Source: Dromiciops gliroides
Taxonomy: Eukaryota > Chordata > Mammalia > Microbiotheria > Microbiotheriidae
NCBI RefSeq assembly: GCF_019393635.1
Contig: NC_057861.1
Span: forward strand, 723,552,232 to 723,616,231
Direction: 5' to 3'
Length of the DNA stretch: 64,000 bases
Of the stretch, positions 22,335 to 34,609 are shown one piece after another; position 1 is the stretch's first letter, and the number at the start of each line of letters is the position of its first letter. A program made the position numbers and the translations under genes. The notes below the pieces were generated by a model. The model had not been told where the DNA came from and searched no databases. It saw only the letters and a list, made by a program, of their open reading frames with translations.

Positions 22335-22374
22335 TGTGTGTGTGTGTGTGTATCTCCCCACACACACACACACA
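22335..22374. repeat. (TG)8-loop-(CA)8 perfect inverted microsatellite
   Basis: Sixteen bases of TG repeat (22335-22350), an 8-base spacer TATCTCCC and sixteen bases of CA repeat (22359-22374) form a perfect hairpin or cruciform arm pair. Each arm can also adopt Z-DNA. The surrounding 22030-22680 interval holds nothing else I recognise. Confidence 0.85.
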
Positions 22375-22684
22375 CCACCAGAGAATGGATGTTAAATATT
22401 TACCAGCACATCCCTGTATGTTATGCAATTAGGTTGTTTTTCTGGTGTTCATAATGAATTTAAATGTTTAAAAAAAGAAAGCATAGATTCTACAATTATT
22501 CCTTTCTTCTTTTGCTTTTTGTTGTGTTTCCTCCAAAGCGAACATGATTGCATCAGTGTGAATGTTCCCTCTACTCACTCTCTTTACCTTAGGAAGTTGT
22601 GTTCATGAATTGTGGCGGGGGGGAGAGAGGGGAGATTTTAGCTGGTTACTTCTTAGACAACACAAGGTCTCTTGTCAGTCCCGT

Positions 22685-23010
22685 ACTCCAAATCAAGTCA
22701 AGTTAGCAAGCATTTATTTAACACTTTTTATATAATAGGCACTTTAATAAGAACAAAGAATTGCAAAAAGACATTCCTTGCACTACAGGAGCTCACTAGT
22801 CTACTGGGGAGATAATCTGTGGACTATGTAAAAACAAGATATAGACAACATAAATAGACAAACAGATAACTAACAGAAAGAAGGCAGTAACAAAGTGGGA
22901 TGGAGAAAGGCATCTTGTAGAAGGTGGGATTTGAGTTGCTACTTGAAGAAAGTCGGGGAAGCCAAGAGGAGGCAGAGATGACAGTTAGTAGGAAATTCCA
23001 GACTTTATAC
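22685..23010 (-). mobile_element. L2-related LINE 3' region, antisense
   Basis: 'caagcatttatttaacactt', 'gcactacaggagctcactag', 'aaacaagatatagacaacat', 'catcttgtagaaggtgggat' and 'ttgaagaaagtcggggaagc' follow the same order as the antisense L2 at 43150 onward. Non-coding relic. Confidence 0.55.
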
Positions 23011-23094
23011 CCCACTGGCAGAATTTTTGAAGATCCAGAATTATATCTACCTGATAATGAGAAACTAAATTAGGAATTTGTTTTCAGCGATTGC

Positions 23095-23215
23095 AAATGT
23101 TCATAGAATCATATATTGTTAGCACTGAAAGGTGTCCTACAAATCATCTGGGTCAAATCCACCATTTTATTGAGAACTGGGAATGGAGCCCAAATGCCCT
23201 TATTACCAGTCCATT
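23095..23215 (-). repeat. THER/MIR3-like CORE-SINE fragment
   Basis: 'catagaatcatatattgtta', 'gcactgaaaggtgtcctaca' and 'aatcatctgggtcaaatcca' match the usual opening of a marsupial CORE-SINE of the 'tagaatcatagaacttagagctggaagg' type. Diverged. Confidence 0.5.
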
Positions 23216-23434
23216 GTTAAGAGAATATTACCTATAATCTTTCTAATATTTCATCTATATTTCATAGATAGAAAACCATCTAAATCAAGAATGGCCTAAT
23301 ATAAAGGTTATTAACATGAAAGCAATATAATTGTGTTATATAATCGTGGGTTCCATTTTTCAATTTTATCGACATAGATGATTAGTAAGATTATAACATA
23401 CAATCACATCTACATGCAAATAATATTTAACCTG

Positions 23435-23597
23435 GGGGCAGCTAGATGGCGCAGTGGATAGAGCACCGGCCCTGGATTCAGGAGGTCCTGAGTTCAAATC
23501 CGGCCTCAGACACTTAACACTTACTAGCTGTGTGACCCTGGGCAAGTCACTTAACCCCAATTGCCTCACTAAAAAAAAAAAAAACAACAACAACAAC
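23435..23597 (+). repeat. Young marsupial tRNA-headed SINE (WSINE1/MAR-like)
   Basis: Full copy: GGGGCAGCTAGATGGCGCAG head with tRNA-like A and B boxes, 'cacttactagctgtgtgacc', 'caagtcacttaaccccaatt', and a poly(A)/(CAA)n tail. A perfect 13-bp target duplication AATATTTAACCTG flanks it (23422-23434 and 23598-23610). From 23611 to 25105 I see no identifiable repeat or exon. Confidence 0.93.
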
Positions 23598-25108
23598 AAT
23601 ATTTAACCTGAATTTATGTGCATATAATCCTATAATGATTTAAAGTCAAATAATTTAGGATTCAGCAAAATAAAGAAAATCTGAAACAATTAGAATTCTG
23701 AATTATTTGTCCAACTGAAACACTCTCCTGAAGTCTAATTTTCTAATGCCAAGGATATATTTCCTTCATATTAAAATTAGCCTGTCTCTTTCAAATTTCT
23801 AAAGTATTTCACCTTTGAAAAACTGAATATTAGAATGATGTACATTATAATTTGTGTCACCGTTCTACAAATATTGATAGTCAAATCAAGCCAAAGCAGT
23901 TATTATAAAAATGGGCAATTAGTGAGATGAAACAGTGTAAATAAAAAACCTTATAATTAGTTTCATAATAATTATTATAATTCTTTTTTACTATTTCTAC
24001 TTATTACTATTTTCCCCTGTAATTCTTTCACATATAGGCAATAATTACTTCTTTTGCTTCTACAGGAGAAATCCCTTATTACAGCTTGTAATATTACAGA
24101 GATCCACAGTTTGGTTTCTTTTCTTTCTTCTTTTTTTTGGGTCAATTTCCCATTCTTATTCATTACAAGTACAATTATTATTGAACTCTTAGGAGATTGC
24201 TGATCATTCTATCTTAATGATTTCCAGCATTATGGTACATTTAAAGGGCTTGTCATAACATTCTAGGATCCTCAGTAAACAGAGAATGTTTATTGACTGA
24301 TCTCAGAAAAAGGAGAAACAAATGATATGGATAACAAATTAAGAGATTTCATTTGAGGCTACTAGAATTCCATAAATAATGAAAAATGTGTGGGGAGAGT
24401 AGCTTATGAGGAAATGAAACAGTATCAAGTCAATGGAAATGTTTTATTATAATTTTAAAACATACAAGGCTAAATTAGACATGTCAGGTGGAGCCCTGAG
24501 TGTGAGGTCATCACAAACTAGTTCAGTCTCCAAATCCTTCGAAAGGATAACAGGTAACTGGCAAACTAGACACCCATCCCACCCTTGCCAGTTTTCTAGT
24601 TTCATTTTCATAACTTCAAAAGCTCCCCAAGCCTTTAAACTGGATCACTCACTGCCACCAGGGGCATGAGGCTTCATGCTTCTGAGGGAACTATTGGCCT
24701 ACTGGGAAGTAAGTTAGGATGTTCTTGTTCGGGACCCCACTCCTCCCAACTTTATTGGTAATCTTGCTCTTCTCCAGATTGCACCTAGACAACTCTCTTG
24801 GAGTAGAGGCCTAATGTTTGCCTTTAATGCAGACTGAGGTCTAATTCAGGGACCAGCTGTTGCTTCTCTTGCAGTGGAAGCAGGGAAGAAAATGGAGGTC
24901 AGCTGAGTTGCCTGAAGGGCAGGCAATGTGTTGACTAGACAGCAGCTTTCTGACACTGGTCTATAATCTGTGAAAAGAGGCTGGCAGCCTTTAATACTTC
25001 CTCACATGCTGACCGGTGACTTTGGCCTCCTTGAGCCTGCTTTTTTCTCATCCACAAAAGGAAGAGGTTAGATTAGATGGCCTCTGAGATTCCTTATATC
25101 TCCTATGG

Positions 25109-25524
25109 CAGGGATTCTCCATCTGGGGTTCATCAAGTTTTTATATGTATATATGCCTATAAATGAAATTATTAAAGTATCTATTAATATACAAATATAT
25201 TTTAATATACCTTAATATATATTTTAATAACTTCATTTCAACATGATTGGTTTCCTTTGTAATCCCATGTACTTTTTTATGCATTTAAAAATATTTGTCT
25301 GAGGGTCATCTAGGTGGCACAGTGGGTAAAGCACTGGCCCTGGATTCAGGAGGACCTGAGTTCAAATCTGGCCTCAGACACTTGACACTTACTAGCTGTG
25401 TGACCCTGGGCAAGTCACTTAACCACCATTGCCCTGCCCCAAAAATATATTAGTCTGAGAGGGATCCATAGGCTTCATCTGAATGCCAATGGCATGCATT
25501 TCCCAGAAAGTTTAGGAGCACCTG
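25109..25524. mobile_element. hAT-like non-autonomous transposon split by a SINE
   Basis: Left end CAGGGATTCTCCATCTGGGG, right end ...AAAGTTTAGGAGCACCTG, an imperfect inverted pair. The interior 'gattggtttcctttgtaatc' and 'tccataggcttcatctgaat' matches the copy at 2795-2996. The SINE at 25303-25449 is inserted inside it, so the transposon is older. Confidence 0.65.
25303..25449 (+). repeat. Young marsupial tRNA-headed SINE, nested
   Basis: Full-length copy of the same family as 23435, ending 'cattgccctgccccaaaaa'. The flanks AAAATATTTGTCTGAG and AAAATATATTAGTCTGAG are an imperfect target duplication from the host transposon. Confidence 0.9.
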
Positions 25525-25663
25525 CACTATAGTGACTCTGAGCCCCTCATGCTGAGGAATATCCCAAGGAAGGGTTTATTATGAGGGTGCCTCTGAAGAG
25601 TCCTTCTCTTACCCATCAATTAACTAATTCCAGAACATGGCCTGACTTTTGTTGAGCTAACAA

Positions 25664-25880
25664 CACTCAAAGTGTGATTCAGGGACAGCTGGGAGTCTCT
25701 ACAACCCTTCCATGGAGTAATAAGGTCAAAAGTATTTTCATAATACTATTAAGACATTTTAATTTCTAATAAGATAAGTAATGTACTCATATTCAGTTGG
25801 GGGTTGCATGAAATGAAAGCTTAATAATTTCTAAGAGGGTAAAGTGGTTCTGAGACCAATAAGTTTGAAAACCTGGGTTC
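25664..25880. mobile_element. hAT-Charlie-type DNA transposon relic
   Basis: 'aaagtgtgattcagggacag', 'taaggtcaaaagtattttca', 'taatactattaagacatttt' and 'agtttgaaaacctggg' follow the order of mammalian Charlie-type elements (TIR CAGTGGTTCTCAAA...). Ends are eroded. Confidence 0.6.
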
Positions 25881-26289
25881 TCAGTCACTGATTAGTTGAC
25901 AGAGGAGGAAGTGTGATTGCGATTCATGATCTGACAGCTGGGAAAACTGTAGTATGGTAACGAAAGGTAGAATAGAATGTTAGGGGCATTCTGTACCATA
26001 AGTAAAAGGGAATGTTAGAGAGCTGAGTGTTGGGAAACTCATCATCTTCCCTTAGTGTCATCTAAAAGGAACAACGCATTGAGGTTAACCTCAACATAAC
26101 ACAGTGGGGAGCTCCTCTATTTGGGGCAGACATTCAATCCTTCCTTTTCCCCAATTCTGCCAAATGATTACTGATGAAAGTTCAGTGTCATGAAAAGGAT
26201 TCCAAAAGAGGTGTAAGAGTCTGGTTATTTTATTTTTGGTCTTGTTTCTGTTGACCCGAACCTGTGATTTTCCTGCTGTGAGGAACTCC

Positions 26290-26600
26290 CAGTGAGAAAA
26301 TTGTATGCTAATGGAGGTTTAGCAATTGTTCAGTGGTTATCATGGTCTACAGTTACTCCTGAGGGCTTATGGGGTCACCAAGTTCAGTATCACACAGCCT
26401 GGACTTCTTATTTCTGAAACCAGCTCTCTGTCCATTACACCACACTGCCTCTCCAAAGAATTCACATTTGTTAAACACTCTTACGGAGCATTGCTGGGGG
26501 CACTGACACATTAAGTGATTTGTCCCAGGATGATCACACAGTTATTAAATATCAGAGGTAGAACTTCCTCTCTCTGAAGCCTGCCTTCTCTTTGTCATAT
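26290..26600. repeat. MIR-like SINE remnants
   Basis: Scattered antisense SINE words ('attacaccacactgcctctc', 'gggcactgacacattaagtg', 'gatcacacagttattaaata'). The interval 25880-26290 has no recognised content. Confidence 0.4.
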
Positions 26601-26639
26601 CCCACTACATCTCAAATGAGATCATATAAGTGATGTACT

Positions 26640-27180
26640 TCACAGATGTTCAAGTCCCATCCAGGTAACAGCTATGATTATGATGGTTCAGGTCCCAGCT
26701 CTGTTACTTATTGTGTGACCTTAGCCAAGTAACTTCATAGAACTATAGACTTACAAATAAAAGAGAACATCAAAGTCATCCAGACCAATCCTTTTATTTT
26801 AGTTTATTTTATTTTTACAAATGAAGTGAAGTGACTTGTCCACAGTTACCCATTTGGTAGAGGGATGCAGGTACCTGACTCAGTGGATAGAGCACTGGGC
26901 TTGGAATTAGGAAGATTCATCTTCATGAGTTCAAGTTCGTCCTCAGACACTTACTAGCTGGGCAAGCCTGAGCAAGTCACTTTAAACCTTTTTGTCTCGG
27001 TTTCCTCATCTGTAAAATGAGTTGGAGAAGGAACTGAAAAACCACTCCAGTATTGCTGCCAAGAAAACCCCAAATAGGATCAGAAAGAGTTGGATGCAAC
27101 TGAAACAACTCAATAACAACAAAATTCCAGTTGGCAGAACCAGGATTGGAACTCAAGATTTTTCAAACTTTAACTGTAGC
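26640..27180. repeat. Older MIR/THER SINE split by MAR1
   Basis: A diverged SINE (26730-26868: 'cttcatagaactatagactt', 'gaagtgaagtgacttgtcca') is interrupted by a MAR1 at 26871-27125 ('gcactgggcttggaattagg', 'gagttggagaaggaactgaa', 'caactcaataacaacaaaa') and resumes with 'gcagaaccaggattggaact'. From 27220 to 27860 there is only a short (G)n/(GT) run near 27540 and no recognised repeat. Confidence 0.65.
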
Positions 27181-27864
27181 TCTATTTCCATGCCTTCCCT
27201 TACTCTGGGCCTCAATTGAGTCTCTTGTAAAAATGAGGGGTTTAGATCAGAATTTCCTCGCATCATTCAGTGGACCCTGATCAGAGCCAGCAAAGTCATC
27301 GTGAGGCAGTCTGGACAAACAATTAGAGTTTCCTAAAGATGAGAAGCACAAAAAAATTAATAATAGAGCTGACATTTCTATATTCTCTGAATCCTCCAAA
27401 GCACTTTGACCCACAACAACCTTAAGGGATAGATGACAAATTAAGAGAGGGAATCAACTTAGGAAGGTAGTAATGAGAGTCAGGAAGGACTGGGAGTGTG
27501 AATCAGATGCAAGGGAGAGAAGATATACCAGTTGTTGAGGGTGTGTGTGGGGGGGGGGGTTAGTTTTTTTTCTGCTTCAGAGAATTTTTACAGGCAGCTC
27601 AAAAGGCCTTTGATGCCTGACTGAAAGAGCATTTTGCTTACAAGGATATGAACAACCAATCACACATAAAAGACATTATAATCACTAGAAAACTGCTGAG
27701 ACTATTTCATTGAACAACAAGGGAAAAGAGACATCCACAGGTACTTTTCTGATAGTAATAAGTCACAGCTGGAAGGGAAAGGATTTTTTTTTCAAACTTA
27801 GATATTTCCTTTGTAATAATTTGCTTTGAGAAGATTATAAACTCATCAACCTTCCTATAACTAT

Positions 27865-28328
27865 GAAGGCACCACCATCCTTTCAGTCACCCAGGCTCAA
27901 AAGCTCTGGTTTTGTTGACTCCTCATTCTTGCTCACTCCATATATCCCATCTGTTGCCAAGTCCTGGCATTTCTGCTTTCATAACAGCTGTCAAATATAT
28001 TCCTTTCTCTCCACTAATACAGCCATCACCCTACTACAAGCCCTTATTACTTTTCATATGGATGATTACAATAGCTTCTATTTGGTGTCAGTGCTGGAAT
28101 AACTTGGGAAACAAGTTGAGCTACATGATTTATTAACAAAACAGGAATTTCCTTCACGTCCTTAAATCTGTTTCTCCTCCACTCCACTTTACTCAACTTC
28201 CAAAGTGATTTCCTAAAACAAACATCTAATCATGTTTGTCACTCTACTCAAAAAATTCCAGTGGCTCCTCATTACCTCAATGCTCAGATCTAAAGTCCCC
28301 TGTTTGATATTTAAAGTCCTTACCTACA
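27865..28328 (+). mobile_element. L2 LINE, 3' part, left segment
   Basis: Sense L2 landmarks: 'caccaccatcctttcagtca', 'cccaggctcaaaagctctgg', 'ccatatatcccatctgttgc', 'gcagccatcaccctactaca' (approximate), 'gtggctcctcattacctcaa'. The element is cut at 28328 by an L1 insertion and resumes at 29210. Confidence 0.85.
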
Positions 28329-29209
28329 ACTTAGATACCACCTGACACCTATCAGATTGGCTAATATGACAAAAAAAAAAGAAAATAATAAATGTTGGAG
28401 AAGCTGTGGAAAAATTGGAACACTAATACATTGTTGGTGGAGCTGTGAACTGATCCAACCATTCTGGAGAGCAATTTGGAATTATTCCCAAAGGGCTATA
28501 AAGCCGTGCATACCATTTGACCCAGCAATACTATTAGGTCTTTTCCCAAAGAGATCATAAAAAACAGAAAATGATCCACATGTACAAAAATATTTTTAGC
28601 TGCTCTTTTTGTGGTAGCAAGGAATTGGAAATTGAGGGGTTGCCCATCAATTGGGGAATGGCTGAACAAGTTGTGGTATGCAAATGTAATGGAATACTAT
28701 TGTGCTATAAGAAATGATGAGAAGGCAGATTTCAGAGAAACCTGGAAGGACTTGCATTAACTGATTCTGAGTGAGATGAGCAGAATCAGGATAACATTAT
28801 ACACACTATCATCAACATTATGTGTTGATCAACTGTGATAGACTTGATTCTTCTCAGCAATATAATGGTCCAAGATAGTTCCAAAGGACTCATGATGGAA
28901 AATGCCCTCCAAATCCAGAAGAAAATGAACTGTGGACTATGGATACACATTGAACCCTACTGTTTCTTTTGTTTTTGCTGCTGTTTTTTCTTTTTTGAGG
29001 TTTTTCCTTTTTTCTGATTCTTCTTTCACAGCATGACTAATGTAGACATATGTTTAATGTGATTGTACATATATAACCTATATCAGATTACTTGCTATCT
29101 TGGGGAGGGTGGAGGAAGAAAAATTTGAACTAGAAATCTTATAAAATACAAATGTTGAAAGAAATCTCTACATGTAACTGGAAAATAATAAAATACTTTT
29201 ATTTTTAAA
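28329..29209 (+). mobile_element. 5'-truncated L1, end of ORF2 and 3' UTR
   Basis: It begins within the ORF2 C-terminal coding region: 'cctatcagattggctaatat', 'cattgttggtggagctgtga', 'taccatttgacccagcaata' are the marsupial equivalents of the familiar L1 3' ORF2 text. It continues through the L1 3' UTR ('gaggtttttccttttttctg') to an A-rich tail at 29200-29209. The perfect 16-bp duplication AAAGTCCTTACCTACA at 28313-28328 and 29210-29225 proves a retrotransposition into L2. Confidence 0.93.
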
Positions 29210-29480
29210 AAAGTCCTTACCTACAGGCACCTTCTTACCTTTCTAATTATACTTTACTCCACTCCAAAATCCAACTATACTGGCCTGTTTGAATAATCTC
29301 ATATGTAATATTCAAATTGTCAATGAATATTAAAGTGCCTACTATGTGCCAGGCACCATGTTTAACACTAGGGAAACAAAGAAAGGCCAAAGATGGTTGA
29401 CTTTGTGCTTTTGTCCTGGCTTTTTCTGTATCTGGAATAATAGCCCCTCTCACTTATGACTGACTCAGCACAGATCCCAG
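29210..29480 (+). mobile_element. L2 LINE, 3' part, right segment
   Basis: Continuation of the L2 at 27865 ('accttcttacctttctaatt', 'aaaatccaactatactggcc'). It is itself interrupted at about 29305-29420 by an antisense L2/MIR-like tail ('gcctactatgtgccaggcac'), then 'tctggaataatagcccctct' resumes the host element. Confidence 0.7.
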
Positions 29481-31433
29481 CTTCTGTAGGAGATCAATCC
29501 CAGTCTCTCTAAGTCTTCCATAAACTCTCTATATATCTTCTCTGTGTATAGTTATATTCATGTTGTCTCTCATTAGAATGTGAACTCCTTGATGGTAGAG
29601 ACAGTATTTTTTTAACCTTTCTTTGTATCTTCAATGTTTTAGTACAGTGCCTAGCACACAGTAAGCATTATATTAACATTCTTGTTGAATGATTGACTAA
29701 CATCGACAGAAGGTATATTCAACATTCCTTAGATTCAGCAGGGGATGGGAAATGGAATGGAGACATTGGGGCACTGCTGCAAGTCTGTTACCAGAAAGGT
29801 TGCTACCCTGCAGAAAGGAGTTCACTTAGGGTCACTTGGTAAGTCCTACCCTAAAATAGGTCATTAAAGGGGGGCAGAGAAAGAAAGATAAGCTAGAGAT
29901 TTGGAGGATCAAAAAGAAATTACCTAGAGAATAAAATCCTGGAAAGAAGGAATTGAATGATACTTAAAAGTCATACTACCATTCAAGTAAAAGTCAATTA
30001 AACAAAGGAGTGGGGAAAAGAAGAATTCAGGAACTTATTGGCAAGGTGATGAAAGTATCAAAAAAAAAACATATGAAAGTTAAAATGGAATAAAATGAGT
30101 GAGGGAAGAGAAAAATGAGTAAAACAAGCTAACAGCCAATTAAAGCTAATTATATATTAAGTATATATGCTTCTTCCTTCATCTTCATCACTAACACAGG
30201 GTATGCCTTTAATATTCATATATATGTGTGTATATGTTATATATATACATACCTATGCACATATACATACATATACACATATACATATATCTCATATATT
30301 ATATATAAGATATAATATATATGAGAGAGACAGCAAGAGAGAGGGAGATTCCAACCATTATGTGGCATCAAAAAAGGAAGGGGGGGGCATCATCTGTGCA
30401 GAAGGACGGACCCAAGGATCACTTTATTTCAGATAGCATAAAGTGCAGAAATCTTAAGCTGGTTTCCATCAGTTTCATGATTATTAAAGAGCCTATATAA
30501 CATATTTTGGTGGAGAAAAAATACAAAGTTAATTATAAAGCTTTGAGTATTAATGATGTGGATTTCCCAATAAAAGGGAAAGGAGTTGCAGAAAGGATTT
30601 TTTTAAAAAATCCAAACTATTTTCTGTATTCACAGAAATAGACTTCTGTAGTCACAGAAAATAGACTTACATATTAAACCTCACAATTTAAATCAGTGGC
30701 CTGGATCAGAATTTATTGTACCTCAACTAAATCCAAGAATGCAGAATTGGTAATAGTGATTCATATATGACAATAGTAAAAATGGATACTACCAAGAGAA
30801 ATAAAAAGTGGTATTTTAAGATCCTGCAATGAATTAAGCTATCAATATTATAAGAAATAGAAAATATACTATTTTAAAATACCATAAAAATTAAACTATC
30901 TATATATATATATAGAAACAAAAACATTATCTTTCATACACACATGTATGTGTGTATGTAAGTATATACATATATAAGGGAATAATATCTAAAATGTTTA
31001 AAACAAAACCTAATGAATTGAAAATAAAATAAAATAGTTTGATAATTATGCATGATTTCAACACACTACTTTCAAACAGAGACAAAAATAAGGAAGAAAA
31101 ATGAGATTTAAGGTCTAACAGAATTTTGGGGAAAAAGTAAATATGGCCAAATTTTGGAAAATATTGAATGTGAATCAAAATGAGCATATTTATTTTTGAG
31201 CAATGCACATACAAATTAATCAAGTGCTAAGACAGAAAAGAATCATATACAAATGATGAAAACAGAAATATTAAATTTTTTCCTTTCTAGACCATAATAT
31301 ATAAAACTGTAATCAATGGAGGTAACAAAAAATAAACAAAATAATAATGAAACAAAATTCAAAATTTATGAGATGCAATTCTTACAAGAAAAATAAAATA
31401 TCTTAAATATTTATAAGAATAAAAAAGAGAGTA
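29480..31433. other. AT-rich interval, largely unassigned
   Basis: A MIR-like tail is visible at 29565-29700 ('gtgcctagcacacagtaagc'). A (TA)n/(ATAC)n tract spans 30215-30325. The remainder, 30340-31430, is A-rich and may be decayed L1 but shows no word I can place with confidence. No coding potential. Confidence 0.5.
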
Positions 31434-31584
31434 GGGGGCAACTAGGTGGTACAGTGGATAGAGCACTGGCCCTGGGTTCAGGAGGACCTGAGTTCGATAT
31501 GGCCTCAGACACTTAACAATTATTAGCTGTGCAACCCTAGCAAGTCACTTAACCCCAATTGCCTCACCAAAAAAAAAAAAAAAA
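31434..31584 (+). repeat. Young marsupial tRNA-headed SINE
   Basis: Full copy ('caactaggtggtacagtgga' to poly(A)). The flanking AAGAATAAAA words on both sides are an approximate target duplication. The following 31585-32315 stretch is A-rich without recognised features. Confidence 0.88.
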
Positions 31585-32317
31585 GAATAAAAGAGAACAC
31601 TAATGGCATCCTATTTTTGAAAAATAAAACATAAATGAATTGATGCTAAAACAAACAAAAGTATACAATATTTTGAAAATCAAAGGAGATCAAAGAAAAA
31701 ATAAAAACATTTCAACTAATGAACAAAAGAAAAGCAAGACTTTTGAAGAATACCTAGAAAATTAATAAATATTTGTCTATAAAGTTTATGATCTTATTGT
31801 GTGGCTATTCCTTCCAATGATGCAGATTATAAACAATCCATCAATAATAATGTGTGGTTCTTGTCCATGCCTTCCAACAAAGGGCACACAGTCTCCCCCC
31901 AAATTCTAGTTTCCTTGGTATCATGGAGAAGGAAATAGCAAACCACTAGGAAACCCTCTTCTTCATTATGTTCCTGCATACACACACATACCCTGCCCCA
32001 AGTGAACAGAAAGAGAAGAAAAAGAAGAAAGGGAAAAAAATTTAAAGGAGGACAATATAGTAGTTTTTAGTAAAAACAAAAAAAAAAAAGGGGGGGATGT
32101 AGGAACAACTGTGTAAAGACAGGTACATTAATTTACTGCCCATGGAGTTGTGAATTGGTTCAAATCCTGGAAAATAACTTGGAATTATGCAAGAAAAATT
32201 CCTAAAAGTAAATAGCAATCATATTGTCACAAGTTTTTGCTCAACCATGTTGTAGGCTTCTAGTATTAGGATATATCTGTTATGTTAAGGAAAAATATAT
32301 TATTTATTATAATAGAC

Positions 32318-32875
32318 ATTTTTTTTAAGTTTTGAGTTCAAAATTCTATCCCTTCTTCCCTCCAGTCTTTCCCATTTGTGAGTCAGTAAGCAATAACATA
32401 AATGGTTATACATGTTCAATTATGTTAAAACATTATTATATTAGTCATTCTGTACAAGAAAAATCAAATAAAAGAAATAATGAAAGAATGTTCCAGTCTC
32501 AGACACTTGATACTTACTAGCTTTGTGACCCTGGGCAAGTCACTTAACCCTCATTGCCCGCCCCCCATGAAAAAAAGTTAAGTAGCATGTTCAGTCTGTG
32601 TTCAATAATTATTCAGTTCTTTCTTTGGAGGTGGATGAGTATGGTTTCATCATTAGTCCTTTGGGATTATCTTCGGATCATTTACTTGCTGAGAATAGTT
32701 CAATCATTCACCAGTGCTTCATCAAAAACTATTGCTCTGTTTTTCTCACTGTGCATGACCTTGTTTTGGATTCTTCTCACTTCACTGTACATCAGTTCAT
32801 ATAAATCATTCCAGGCCTTTCTGAAATCATCCTATTTGTCATTTCTTATAGCACAATAAATATATTATTTTTTAA
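32318..32875 (-). mobile_element. L1 3' UTR / ORF2 end fragment, antisense
   Basis: Antisense L1 landmarks: 'ttttgagttcaaaattctat', 'ggttatacatgttcaattat', 'cattagtcctttgggattat', 'acatcagttcatataaatca', 'cttatagcacaataaatata'. It contains a SINE 3' fragment at about 32499-32575, giving a nested order. Confidence 0.85.
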
Positions 32876-33029
32876 AGACTTAATGTATGTTAATTAAATC
32901 CTAAAGCTCATAAATTTTGTTCATTTCCCATTTGCCATAGCTGTAGCCTTGCCGTTTAAAAAAAAAAAACCCCTTTGGGTATAGAATTTACTGATTCTGC
33001 TGTTTATTTATTTAAAAATGTAACCTTTT

Positions 33030-33182
33030 GGGGCAGCTAGATGGCGCAGTGGATAGAGCACGGCCCTGAAGTCAGGAGTACCTGAGTTCAAATCTGGCCC
33101 TCAGACACTTAACACTTACTAGCTGTGTGACCCTGGGCAAGTCACTTAACCCCAGTTGCCTCACTAAAAAAAAAAAAAAAAA
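33030..33182 (+). repeat. Young marsupial tRNA-headed SINE
   Basis: Full copy with poly(A) tail and a perfect 10-bp target duplication GTAACCTTTT (33020-33029, 33183-33192). Confidence 0.93.
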
Positions 33183-33390
33183 GTAACCTTTTAAGTAAAA
33201 ATAAAACCAATAGTGTTATACCATAGCATCTCTGTGGCATGTATGTTTTGAAGAAGGATAGAGGGAGAGGCAAACATTGTACTGGTGTTTCTGAAGCAGG
33301 ACAGCTTCAAAAATCCTTGCAAGTTAAAATGTAACTTCAACTGTGAATGTATACACCAGCATTGTCATTTTCTACAAGGACATATGTCCA

Positions 33391-33615
33391 CGGGCAGCTA
33401 GGTCATGCAGTAGATAGTGTAGGTCCTGGAGTCAGGAACTAAATATCTGCGTGACTCTGGCATGTCACTTAAGCCAATTTGCCTCAGTTTCCTCATCTGT
33501 AAAATGAACTGGAGAAGGAAATGGCAAACCACTCCAGTAGCTTTGTCAAAAACATCACAAATGGGGTCACAAAACATTGGACCCACTTGAAAAATGACTC
33601 GAACAAACAAAAAAC
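33391..33615 (+). repeat. MAR1 SINE
   Basis: 'cgggcagctaggtcatgcag', 'gcctcagtttcctcatctgt', 'gaaatggcaaaccactccag', 'gacccacttgaaaaatgact'. The mid-section is deleted relative to other copies. From 33620 to 34600 nothing is recognised beyond a possible L2-like tail near 34010-34120. Confidence 0.8.
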
Positions 33616-34609
33616 ATAATCCATAACTTTTTTCTATGTAGATGTGAATAAAGGCTGCTGAAACAGACAACCACAATGTTGCATACCCAGAAGCCTGTCA
33701 ATAGTGGTTGTATGAATCAAATAACAATTAGTGGGAGGAGAATGATCAAGGAATTTTTTGGCAAAGGGTCCTGGCAGGACTGATTGAACTGAGGGGTACA
33801 ATTAGGACTTTTGGAAGAAACCCCATAATTACTTTTTGTTCCATTTGGGAGACAAAAAGATTAGGAGCTGAGCTTCAAGAGAAGAGGATTGGACTTCCTA
33901 CAAACTGAGATTGCTAAACCCCGACTGTTGGAGTCTGAGTCAAAGAGATAGCAGACTGATGGTAAGCCAGGGGAATAGTCCAGGAAGAGTTCAAAATAGT
34001 TCCAAGCCAAGTCAATTAAAAAGCTTTTGTTTAGCACTACTGTGTTACAAATACTGCTTTTGGGGGTGGGAATACAAAAGACAAAGATTAAATAATGACT
34101 GCCTCAAGGAACTTATATTGTATTAGGGTTATACATTTATAGAAAAAAAATACACATTTTTTAAAGAAAATAAACACCAAGTAATTTAGGGCAGCACTAT
34201 CAACTTAGAAATCAAGAAAGAGGCTAGCCCATAAGCTTCTCCTCACTGCCTCCCCAAAATTAAATTTATATTAATTATAAATAATTAATACATATTTGTT
34301 GTGTCTAATATATGTCAGACACTGTTCTAAGTTCTGGAATCATGAGAGTTTCATTATTTTTGCTTTTAATAGGATTGATTTTAATGAGACTACTCTGAGA
34401 CTCTTCATTGTCACCCATCTCCATCTCAAATTAGATGCTAATCTGCTTCTAGAATATCTTTTCCTTTCCTTACTCTAGCAGCCACAACTTTAATTCAGGT
34501 CCCTATTATGTCTCACCTTGACCCTTGGGGATGTCTTGTACCACCATCCAGCACAGGGGCTGGAAGCCATAAGGACACTTAAATCACATCAATTCTAGTG
34601 GTGAAAGGA

